Origin: Ariolimax columbianus
Taxonomy: Eukaryota > Mollusca > Gastropoda > Stylommatophora > Arionidae
DNA length: 64,000 nucleotides
Assembly (NCBI GenBank): GCA_036924085.1
Contig: JAVGWX010000013.1
Coordinates: 41,633,893 to 41,697,892 of the forward strand
Direction of reading: 5' to 3'
In this document: one piece after another, positions 20,901 through 32,900 of the stretch
Numbering within the stretch: position 1 is the first letter of the stretch
Layout of the letters: the number at the start of each line of letters is the position of its first letter
Program-made: the position numbers and the translations under genes
Notes under the pieces: model-generated
Told to the model about the DNA's origin: nothing
The model's input: the letters and a program-made list of their open reading frames with translations, nothing else
Database searches by the model: none

Positions 20901-23900
20901 TCTGAGCCAGTCCTGTACGTTAGGATATCATCGGCAAATGTCAACGTTCGCCCTGTCCCTGTGGGTTGAATATTGGCCACTTTTACTGTGTAAATGTCGA
21001 ACATCACCGGTGAAAGCGGAGACACTTGAGGCAGTCCTGGACATAGTCGCCTCGGTTCTGATGTCCACGATTCCACGCGTAGCACAACTGTTCTTTCCAT
21101 CAGGGCAGCTGATATCCAACTAACCAGACACGGGTTTAAACCACACTGCTTCAGACAGGTAATTAAGGTCCCAAAATCGACTCGGTTGTATGCGTCTTCC
21201 AGGTCGAGTGCCACCGCAACTGTTTCTTGCTTTGACTGAAACCCCTCGTACACATCAAACGTGAAAATTCCAGCGTTAGGCCAGGTCTCCTTTGCTGTTC
21301 TATAACTGCCCAGCGTATTGGGTAGAATCTGCTCCTGTTCAAGTTAGGCCATTATTTTCCTGGCCACTATCTTCTCGAACAATTTTCCATATACATTTTG
21401 TATGGTGATTATTTGATAGCTGCCGTGAAGTGTGGAGTCCTTTCCAGGTTTAGGCAGTGGGCATAGATAGCTATGAAGCCAGTTCTCAGGCACATATGCC
21501 TTCTCTATAGTGTAGTTGAACTCCTTCACCATATTTCTTATATCTGAGAGCACCCAGGAGAGTGACGCTGTCATATACACCTACGGATCAGTCGTGCGCG
21601 GTGGGACATCATGCTGGGGTTTCTCGACTAGAGTGAGAGGAGAGGTCATGGCTGAGCGCAGTAGAACATACATGTCAACAACCTCCAGTATGAGAATGGA
21701 GACGGAAGCAGTGACCTCAGCACTGAAATGGATATCTGAGACTTCTATAACAAAGGCAGTTATCGTGACAGACGCGCAAGCCATACTTCAGAAAGTACAG
21801 AAGGGATGGCTTAGGTACGAGTGGATAGCTGCTGTTGAGGCCTCAAACCTCCAAGCGCTGACCTGGATCTACTGTCCTGCTCATGCCAAGGTTCAGGGCA
21901 ATGAAAGAGCTGACATCTTGGCTTCACGGGCTCCCATCATGGGCACATTGGTGATGGACAGAAGTGTCATTTTGAAATCAGTCAATGACCGCCTGCTGGA
22001 TGAGGACACCGCAAAAGATGAAGCAGCATTCCACAGACTGCAAAGTTTCGACATTAAACGAGGTTCGAGCGGAGTGGAGTGCATGAGACGGCGGAGCAGG
22101 AGCGTGTACAACCAGCGAGCTACAGGGACCATCAGCATCCATACCTTATGCCATTTGATGAGAGAGACTGAGCACCTATGGGTATGCCCGGAGTGCAGTG
22201 ATGTCGATTCTTAGAAACAGAAACAGAAGATAATAATGATCAAATCAATCAGAAAGCCGTAAACGGCAACACAAATGATTACCATAAGATGAACAGACAA
22301 GAACAAACTGTTGTGTTGCACCTTAGAACAGGACACAGCCACATGTACACAAAAAATAAAGATTGGCAGCTTAGCTGCGTGTACATACAGACAGGCACTC
22401 TAGACCGCAGAGCACGTATTACAGAGCCCCAATTATAATATACAGAGAAAATCCCACTGGCTTGGCCTTTACTGACCTATATGTGAACAACAAAAGACAA
22501 TGAAGTTTATACAAGAGACAACATTGCAGAGATAGTCAATATTTTCAAGCGAACGAAAGAAGAAGAAAAGAAAAGACAAAACACAAGACAGGAAACAGAC
22601 AAAACAAAAAGTAGACAACATTAGGCTCTTTTTCAGTCTACCAATGACAAGGAAATGTAAACAGAATGATAATGTTTGTCAATCACAAGTGATTACATTT
22701 TCTTGGTTCATCCGTTTGGAATATGTTCAGTCAGTCGATGAGTTCAAACGAGACTGTCTTATCACTTCAAATGCTCTTCGCTTTCCCATCCAATTTGTCA
22801 TAACATTCCATTTGTTTTTCTTCTCTCTTTCTCTTTTCCCCTCAATCTTCACTGTTGCGATGTTTTTCCTGATCCTTCTTCTTATGTGTCCAATGAACCC
22901 TGCCTGTCTTTTAAGTTTTAGTTAGCAATTTTTGTTTTATATCGTATGTAATTTACTTCAATGTGATAATGTCAACTACATACAGAACCTCAGAATTTAA
23001 CTCTGTCCAGTCCATGCTAATTTTGCAGAATTGTAACTTCCAGTCCATAGTAAGTGGCGTAAATCTGCATATGAAATAGTTTTTTTCCAAATAAAATGAA
23101 TGAATATTAAACAAGTTTGAGCTAAAATTACGATATAAAAATGTAAAGACACATTATTAAACACTCTGTGGAACAAAGTATTCATAATAAAAATGTATAT
23201 TATTATAATGAAGCTTTCAATGTAATTAATGTGGGGGGAATATGGAGCAAAACAATTTTTGGTGCTCATGATGTTAGGTGTATTTTGACCAGATAAACAG
23301 AGAGGATCTCTTAAAAGTATTGTCCAAAGTTGGCTGCCCATCTAAACTACTGAGCATGATTAGATCTTTTCACATGGGCATGAAAGGTACAATGCTGTAC
23401 GACGGTCTGGAATCTGAGGCATTTGACATTAACAGCGGAGTTAAAGAAGGTTGTGTCCTAGCTCCGGTTCTGTTCAGCATTTTCTTTACCAACATGCTAA
23501 AACATGCCTTTGGAACTGCTACAGAGGGGGTCTTCCTGCATACTAGGTCAGATCAGAGATTATTTCATCTAACCAAACTGTGTGCAAAAAATAAGAGAAG
23601 GGAGACTGTTATTCAGGATGTGCTCTTTGCAGATGATGCTGCCCTGGTCACCCACACAGAAGCTGAACTACAGATCCTCCTCAATAGGCTGGAAAAATCC
23701 TGTGATCTGTTTGGACTCACCATCAGCCTAAAGAAAGTTGAAATTGATTGTTCAGGTTGCAGTTCTTCCAGACATTGTCTTAAAATAAAAAAATCTGGGG
23801 GTAGTAAATCACTTTAACTACCTTGGATCTATCATCACCGACAACCTTTCACTGGATGCAGAACTGCAAAAGTGACTAGGAATGACCTCAACAACACTTT

Positions 23901-26900
23901 CCTGGCTCTCATAGAGAGTGTGGAATAACAACATGCTGACCATCTCCTCTAAGGTTGATGTGTACAGATCCTTTGTGATTAGTACCCTGCTCTATGCCAG
24001 CGAAGCGTTGACTGTATGCCTCACAGGAAAAAAGGCTAAATGCTTTTCATATGCACTGCTTAGGGACGGCTCACAACCGAAGATGCTGAGTTCGATCCCC
24101 ATCACAGCACCGGCCGTTACCCTGGGGAAGCAAACCCTTAGAAAATGCAGGAGGAAGGAGACCCTTACATAAAATGCATGCTGAAGTCAGATGCACCGGG
24201 CCGTCAGGCTCAAAATAAAAACCACAGTGCAACGCACATCGCCTTGTGGAATAGAAAAATTAGACGAACGCAACCCCCAAAAAAAAAAATACACTGCTTG
24301 ATGCTTGGTACGTCACTGATGTCTACCGTACCCCATGGGCTGAAAGCAGTTAATGGAGATTTGAGAGAATATTCAGTTATTAGAATTATAGATTTTTGTA
24401 CCCATCATGCTCACATTTTGCATTACATTTTCAGGCTGCCTGGCACCTAAAGACTCGGGCTCTGACAAGCCAGATTTATGTGGATGAAGTTGAAGTGGAT
24501 GAGGAGGGAATTGCTGAAATTCTAATGGATGACAATGTTATTGCAAACGTTGCTCGACCTGGGACTTCTCTTCGGAAACCAGACACTTCTCATCAGAGTG
24601 GACCAAGTCAAATGGTTAGGTAAGTAATTTTCTTAACCCTTTAAACCCTAACCACCGGTTTGTAATATCCTATTCCTCTGTGCTCCTGAAAAAATATGCA
24701 CAAGATAGACATTTGAGGTAAGCTATTTACTGCGACAAAAAGGTCAGATTCATGCACTCACTGGTTCTTTTGATATTCCCTGTAAAACTGGACCATTACA
24801 GCAGACCTCGGAGAATCCAGGTCATGGAGATCAGATGTTTCAGAAAACTCTTAAATATCACCTACAAAGACCCAATCACAAATGATAAAGTACGACGAAG
24901 AATCGAGAATGCAAGTGGACTGTACGACGACCTCCTCACAACGATCAAAATGTGAAAGCTGATTTGGTATGACCACGTCTCGATAGCCCAAGGGCTTTGC
25001 GAATACCATACTACATAGCACGGTACAGGGCAAGTGAAGGTGAGGATATCTGAAAAAAAACAAGGGGAAGAGAGCGTTCATGAATGAACTAACACATTTC
25101 TGCATTTTCAAATGAGAATACTGGTTTGCTCTTCACTTTGTCTGTTGTCAAAATTTTAGTTTTCTTGGTGTTTAAATATAAATTTGGGATCAAGATGCTG
25201 AGCAGGGCATGAGCTGCAGTGGTCATCGACTCATAGCTGACTGCTAGCGTCAGGGCCAGCGAACCAAAGCTGCCAAGACCCTTCTACACCTCTACGTGGT
25301 GATCCTAGATAACAGGCTGCAGCAGGACAGCCTGGCTAAGGAGAAGGGATCGAAGAGGGAATGCTAACCCGGTACTCAAACATGCTTGCTGAAATCGGAT
25401 GTGTTGGACCAAAAGGTGCAAATATCGCAGTCAAGCTGTAAACTACAACACAATGCATTCCGTTCTCTGGACTACATTCTGCTACTTAAGCCCTTTCAGT
25501 GTTTGGTAGTGGGAGATTGAGACTGAACAAAGCCAAGCCAAATATAAATTCTGAATCCTGACATGATTTTGTTGTTGTTGATTCAATTAGTTTTTCTAGC
25601 CCTACTTGTGCTTCTGATATAAGGTTGATGCAAATACTGGCTATAGTCTTGTAACGTGTATATGAGGTGAACACTTGGAATCTTGGTATTCAAGCAGGCA
25701 TGTTGTTAATGTATGTGGCCAGGTAGCCAAAGGTTATTCGTAGTAGGTATTTTACACTTCCTGCGCCTTACTAGACCTGGGGCAAGGTACATATAATTTG
25801 GGTAGATTTTAAACTACAATTTTTAAATTTGTCAGGGCAACAGCCGTTAAGTCTACTCTTTTCTATTTCGGGAAAAAAACATGAAAAAAAACTAGTAAAA
25901 GTTGATTAAGGTTGAGCTTAATCAAAATTTAAAAATGGGTATGGTCAGATACCGCACCGAGACGAGAACACAAACAAAACCTACGTTACGACCAATAGGC
26001 CTTCATCAGGGACAACAACACTGAACTAACAAATCAACATGTAAGAACAAATGGTCAACTCATCTGTTTCAGGTGGGAGACGCTTTCTGTCTAAGCGACC
26101 GGTCGTGCCAAGTACTCGATAGAAACTGAAAAACAAAAAGTGGCGGAATATGCCTGATAAGCCAAGCGTGGCCAAATAGTGGTCCAGATAGGAGAACAAT
26201 GAGAAGGCAATATAAGCCGGGAGGGCGTGATATTGATATAAGAGAAGGGGGAAGAGAACTGATGGAAGAATGGGGGGGGGGGAGGAAGACAAATAGATGG
26301 GGGCCAGTGTTAGGGTTTAAGAAAAAGTATGGAAGATATTTATACCATGTGGTTGGAGACAGCCCATACTCGAGATAAGTCTGTTCTCAAGGGCGAATCG
26401 ATGACGATCGTCAGAGAAGCACGAAACTAGACCAGTGACACTGACGTCAGCCATACCCCGGTGCTCAGGACCATTGAAGTGGCTGGCAATTGGGGAACCA
26501 GTGCTGTTGCGGATGTCGTTGAGGTGTTGGCGGAAACGCTCCCGTAGTTCCATACCAGTTTCCCCAATGTAAGTCATACCACACTGGCGGCAGATGATGG
26601 AATAGATGAGGTTACGAGATTTGCATGTGAACCCCTCTTTGATGAAGAATTCAGCCTTAGGAAAGGTAATGGAGCGAGAAAGGATGACATGAGGGCAGGT
26701 AACACAGCCACGTGAATTTTTGCACGGCCTGGTGCCTGGGAGGCTATGAGGGCTGGTATGTAGGCGACTACTGACCAGCAAGTCCCTCAGGTTCCTGTCA
26801 CGCTTGTAGGCGACAAGGGGAGGATCGGAAAAAACTTCGCGAGTGGCAGGATCAGAGTGAAGGATAGGGAGATGGTGGAATAGGATATCCCGGACAGAGA

Positions 26901-29900
26901 CGCTGTGAGGGTGATAGGTGAGGACGAGTTTCACACGGTCAGAGGGAGGACGGCGGGTGGGAGTGAGGGAGTCTTGGCGGGAGAAAAGAAGAACCCGCTG
27001 AAGAGCGGAGGAGAGAGTGGTCTCAGGGTAGAGTCGCTTGCGGAAGAAGTCAAGCATCTCGTGGGCCCTGAGAAGGAAGTCGTCGTCATCCTGACATAGG
27101 CGTCGGAGGCAGAGGAGTTGGGAGAAAGGAAGCGAATCGCGGCAGGATAGGGGATGGGAGGAAGTGTAGAGGAGGTAGTTGTGGGCGTCAGTGGGTTTGT
27201 AGTAGACAGTGGTGGAGAGGCCTGAAGGGCAGATAGAGACAGTGATGTCCAGAAAGTGGACAGACGTGAGGGAAATGTCAGACGTGAACTTGATCGAGGG
27301 ATGGAAGTCGTTGACAAAGTCGATAAAGTTGAGGAGATCCTTCTCCGACATGTCAGTAATACCAATCCCATCGTCGATGTATCGATAATACATCAAAGGA
27401 AAGGGGCCCTGGAATTGAAGCCAGATCAAGTGTTCCAGGTGACCCATGAACAGGCATGCGTAGCTGGGGCCCATTCTGGTGCCCATAGCCACACCGCTGA
27501 TCTGGTCGAAGAACTGGCCATTGAATTCAAAGGTATTGAGAGTAAGAACGAGTTCTGCTAGACGGACGATGGCAGACGTGGAGATGGATGGGTTAACCCT
27601 TCGGTCAAGGAAGAAACGGAGGGCCAATAAACCATCAGAGTGGGGGATCGAGGTGTACAGTGAACAGACATCAAGTAGGAAGAGACGATAGGTTTGGTCA
27701 GGGGAGAGGACAATGGTAGAGAAAGTGGTTAAGGCGTGGTTGGTGTCCTTAAGAAATGTGGGAAGACGCTCCACCATAGGTTGGAAGACACTATCCAGGA
27801 AGTCTGATACCAGTTCGGTGGGACAGGAACAGGCAGAGACAATAGGGCGACCTGGGTTGTCGGGCTTATGAATTTTAGGCAGCATGTAGAAAGAAGGCTT
27901 ACCCAGACAACTGTCAAAGATTCTTTTCTATTTCTAACTGTCAAGGGATTTTTGTAACGTGCATGACACTAAACACAGGGGTCCGATCTCACTACCTAAA
28001 GATCAGGGGAATTTTTACCAGAAGATCAACGGGAAAAATTCCCGGTCTCGACCATGATTCGAATTCGCGACCTCTGGCAACCGAGGCGGGCACCTTACCA
28101 CTGAGTCCCCATATATGATGTTAGTCATTGTAAAATGTATGCCTTGATATCTAATACAAACATTGATTAATTCCCTGAACTCTTTCAGACCTACAAGCCA
28201 GGGTGGCCGTCCTCTATCAGGATTTGTTCGGCCAGGCACTCAGTCTGGCCGTCCTGGTACAATGGAGCAGGCATTGCGAACACCACGTACTGCACATACA
28301 GCTAGGCCAGTCACAAGTGCTTCAGGGAGATTTGTTCGACTTGGAACAGTAAGATTTGTTTTCTGTTGTTTTGGGGAATCATGCTGTCCGTGAATGTATT
28401 AGTTGTAGACAATTGATTTATCTCCTGTTTGGAGCTACTGCACACTCACGTTGGAAACTATTGAGCTTATGTTGGAAACTACTGAGCTTATGTTGGAAAC
28501 TACTGAGCTTATGTTGGAAACTACTGAGCTTATGTTGGAAACTACTGAGCTTATGTTGGAAACTACTGAGCTTATGTTGGAAACTACTGAGCTTATGTTG
28601 GAAACTACTGAGCTTATGTTGGAAACTACTGAGCTTATGTTGGAAACTACTGAGCTTATGTTGGAAACTACTGAGCTTATGTTGGAAACTACTGAGCTTA
28701 TGTTGGAAACTACTGAGCTTATGTTGGAAACTACTGAGCTTATGTTGGAAACTACTGAGCTTATGTTGGAAACTACTGAGCTTATGTTGGAAACTACTGA
28801 GCTTATGTTGGAAACTACTGAGCTTATGTTGGAAACTACTGAGCTTATGTTGGAAACTACTGAGCTTATGTTGGAAACTACTGCACTCACGTTGGAAACT
28901 ACTGAGCTTATGTTGGAAACTACTGAGCTTATGTTGGAAACTACTGAGCTTATGTTGGAAACTACTGCGCTCACGTTGGAAACTACTGAGCTTATGTTGG
29001 AAACTACTGAACATGTTGGAAGTTACTGAACTTATGTTGGAAGCTACTGCAGAAAGAACACCTAATACACATATCAGAAAGAAGCAGTGCATACTGTTTG
29101 GACATACTATGAGAAAAGGAATTCCTGAAACAAATGGAAAATGTATAACAGAGTGAAGGATCCTGGCATTGAAAGATGGTGTGGGAAAAGGACATCCTAA
29201 GAGAAAGTTGAATATAAAAAGGCTAACCTAGAGAAAGTGTCTGATTAACGTAGTGTTGTTATTATTATGGCCTTTTGCGTCTTTACAGACGGTCACTAAT
29301 CTGGTTTGTTGCAGAGTGGCGGTGGCTGCATCTGCTCTGGAGGGACATCATCTTTCGGAGCTGATGTTGCCCATTCTCAATTGGCAGGGACGACAGCAGT
29401 GTAAACAGAAAAAGTTGGATTGGAATGGTGTAGGCTCCTTTCTTTTGCATGGTTTGTCTTCCATCTTTGTCATCAGAACTAGCTCTGATGCCTCGGTGCC
29501 AATTCTCAAGATCACCCTCCATGTAGCTCTATCCTCTGCGAGCTCCTCCCAGGTATTTGGATTGATAGTAAAATTGTTTTCCATGGGTCAGGGTTAAATT
29601 CCTGTTGTTGGTGTGCACCTTATAAACAACTGTTGCCTAGTAGAACAAAGTCTCTGACACTTTATTCACATAAGAAGTATCTGCTATTGGACCACCTTCG
29701 TCTTTTGACCTAGAGATAGTATGTGTGTTTTGAACTGGACAACTTGAAAGGTAGAGGCTGGCAAGACATGGTGAGGAACAAAGACCTATGTGAAAGGAGC
29801 CAACAACATCCAGTGGAGCAACAAATCAAGCGCAGGAAATGGGGTTGGATAGGAATCATGCTGGAAAAAATTCCATGAAACATGCCCTGACAGGGAATCC

Positions 29901-32900
29901 ACAGAGGAAGAGAGTTAGGCCAAGAAACACCTGGAAAAGAGACTGAAAATGAACTGGACATCAACTGGAGAGAGACAGAAAAGGCAGATCAAGACCAAAC
30001 TTGCTTGTGGAGGGTTGTCAATGACCTATGCCCCAAAAGGAGCGACGGACACTGATTGGTTGATTGACTTTGAAAGAGATGTCACCAGATAGTCGTCTAG
30101 ATGTAGCTCACAAGAAAAAAGAAACAATAGTTACTGCAGCATGTGGCATTTCATTCGAGCTGAGATGTAGTATATTATTGTCGTTGTTGAATGTTCTTAA
30201 TAAATAAGATTACTCTATTGTGTGCTCTGAAAAGGGCATTGCGTGGCGGGTTGCAAGAGCTTTCCTCATCCTGAACATGTTCATGAAAGTGGACCCGTGT
30301 CCTCCAAGCAGTTGTGCTATGTTTTGCTCCATCTGTGTTTCACTCACTACAACAGGGATCATGTCGATCACCCACCTTGTTAGCCAGACTGTCAGGAAAA
30401 CAGCCTGTTTCCAGTGAGACCTTCGTGGCCAATATATTTTACCTGACTCTGACTAACATGTCCGATCAATATGTTTTTCTTGACAAGATATTAGTCTCCT
30501 CTGCCCTGAGACTTAATAGGAGTCTTGAAGTTAGGCGCTACGAAGATGACAATTATATTCCATGAGAATGCTGCTTGTTTATAAATTCAAAGACAGGTGG
30601 ATGATTTGTCAGTTTAGCTTGGCTTGGCTTCATTCGTTCTCAATCTCCCGCTACTAAACCCTGAAAGGGCTTAAGTAGCAGAATGTAGTCCAGAGAACGG
30701 AATGCGTTGTGTCATAGTTTACAGCTTGACTGCGATATTTGCACCTTTCAGTCCAACACATCCAACTTCAGCAAGCATTTTTTGAGTACCGGGTTAGCAT
30801 TCCCTTTTCGATCCCTACTTCTTAGCCAGTCTGCCCTGCTGTAGCCTGTTATCCAGGATCACCATGTGGAGGTGTAGAAGGGTCTTGGCAGCTCTGGTTC
30901 GCTGACCACTGCAGCTCATGTGCTGGTCAGCATCTTGATCCCATTTTTCATTTTGATATCAATAGGTTTCTAATGAGATGAAGATGAAAAGGAAATCTTC
31001 ATCTTTCTCATATGCCTTCAGACATCAACTTGAATATACCTAAAGAAAGCAGTGGTTATCCTGATGTTATTCATATCTCCATAAAACCTGTCCAGGAATG
31101 ATATTGGTGATGGCCATATGGGATTTTTTTGTCCCTCTTATGTTGGGACTCCTTTGTAGCAGATCCTCAGCAGTCATTTTCCCAGTATTGCAGACACATT
31201 CACCTGTATTTCTTATCCTTAGTTTGTTGAGTAGATGGTATCTTAATCTATTGTTATCTGCGCAGAGTCTAAAGATTACCACCTGCTCATCTCTGTTGAG
31301 CTGGTAAATGGTTGTTGACATGGGCACCCTGCTTCTCACTTGTACCTGTATCTACACCTGGCTTCTTCATTAAGTTATACCTATATCAGGTTGAGGTAAC
31401 TTTCCACATTCTGTAGACAGTCTGTCAGCCTCTTCATCGCCAAGAATGTTGCAACGATATGAAATCCACTGTATCACAACTTGATCCCCATCACAGCACC
31501 GGCCGTTACCATGGGGAAGCAAACTCTTAGAAAATGCTGGAGGAAGCAGACCCTTACATAAAATGCATGCTGAAGTCAGATGCAGTGGGCTGACAGGTGC
31601 AAAAATAAAAACCACAGTGCAACACACACTGCTTTGGAGATTAGAGAAATAATCCGAACGCAAAAAACAAAACAACTCCCTTGAACTGATAGCATAGTTT
31701 ATAGAGTATCAATTAGTTCCTTTAGGTCTTTATTTGTTTGGCTCCTCAGTGCTGCAACCACTGACCGTACCTATGAAGAGTACAGCTTGTCTTCCTGTGT
31801 TTTCATATGTCAGTGCAGATCTAACAAATTGCTCACAACCTCATGCAGTGAAGTCTCTAACAATTCATCCGACGCTACAGTATTTACTACAGAACTATCT
31901 TTAGCTTTTATACAAAAATCATAAATGTTTTCTATTCATACTTTCCACAGGCTTCCATGTTGTCAAATCCAGATGGACCATTCATTAATATAGCCAGATT
32001 AAACTTTGAGAAGTATGCATCAAAACCTAACTTGGCTAAGGGACTCTTTGAGTATATCTTTCACCATGAGAATGATGTTCGAAATGTAAGTTGTCTTTTT
32101 GAGCTGTATCATCAGAATATTTACCTTAATATCACTGTATGCACTAGTGAGTTTTAAAGACCAATCCTTGAGGATGCCATAGATCATGGTGAGCAGACAA
32201 AATATTTTTACAATCAATTAACATTTTGAATTTGCTCAACATTGAGAAAACTTAAGTTATGACAATTGCAAGAAAAGAAATAGAAACAGCAATATTCATT
32301 ACAAAACCAGCAAGTAAAACAGGTGAAAAATTGTACTTACCTGGGTAAGCAGATGGCAAAGGCGACACCCAATCCAAAACAGATGTAATAAAGCAAGTCA
32401 AATCATTCGGCAAATGTCCCTGATATTACTATATAAACATGTATCAATGGATATGCAAGAAGAACATTATACAACATGATATTCCTACCGACGGAGTAGG
32501 TTAAGTGGCACGGCTCACAATCCAAAGGTGCTGGGTTCGATCCCCATCATGGCACCGGCCGTTGCCCCGGGGAAGCAAACTCTTAGAAAATGCAGGAGGA
32601 AGCTGACTCTTACATAAAATGCATGCTGAAGTCGGATGCACTGGGCCGACAGGCGCAAAATAAAAACCACAGTGCAACGCATACCCGCCTTGGGAAATAG
32701 AGAAATAAGGCGAACTAAAAAAAAAAAAAAAAAAAAAAAAAAATATTCCTACCAACATTGTGCTATCAGTGCCAGAATTGGACATTAACAAACAAAGATA
32801 AAAGACACATTGTAACAAGAGAAATGAAATGTTAGTGCAGAATGGTTGGAATAACAAGGGTGGATAGAATCATAAACGAAGATATTAGGAGACATGTAGG

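Larger units (their letters stand above)
25870..27921 (-). mobile_element. Penelope-like retroelement, 5'-truncated, 13-bp TSD
   Basis: The insert lies between tcttttctatttc at 25857-25869 and 27922-27934, and interrupts a SINE D. It contains the reverse-strand ORF 26317-27885 and about 450 bp of 3' noncoding DNA with a hammerhead-like motif near 26000. It stops within the RT N-terminal region, so it is a 5'-truncated copy. Confidence 0.93.
25785..28116 (-). repeat. SINE D split in two by the Penelope-like element
   Basis: The SINE tail half is at 25785-25869 (ttgggtagattttaaac ... cttttctatttc). The head half is at 27922-28116, ending with the reverse of ggggactcagtggtaaggtg, B box-like TTCGAATCAT. 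Both halves share the duplicated tcttttctatttc, so together they make one full SINE D. Confidence 0.9.

Noticed and set aside
21516..22214. Free-standing RNase H gene
   Set aside because: It joins LINE sequence, has lost the first catalytic Asp and matches other LINE RNase H pieces in the window.
28163..28393. Open frame extending TTC8 exon 3 on both sides
   Set aside because: Homology and splice sites limit the exon to 28189-28348; the extension is intronic.
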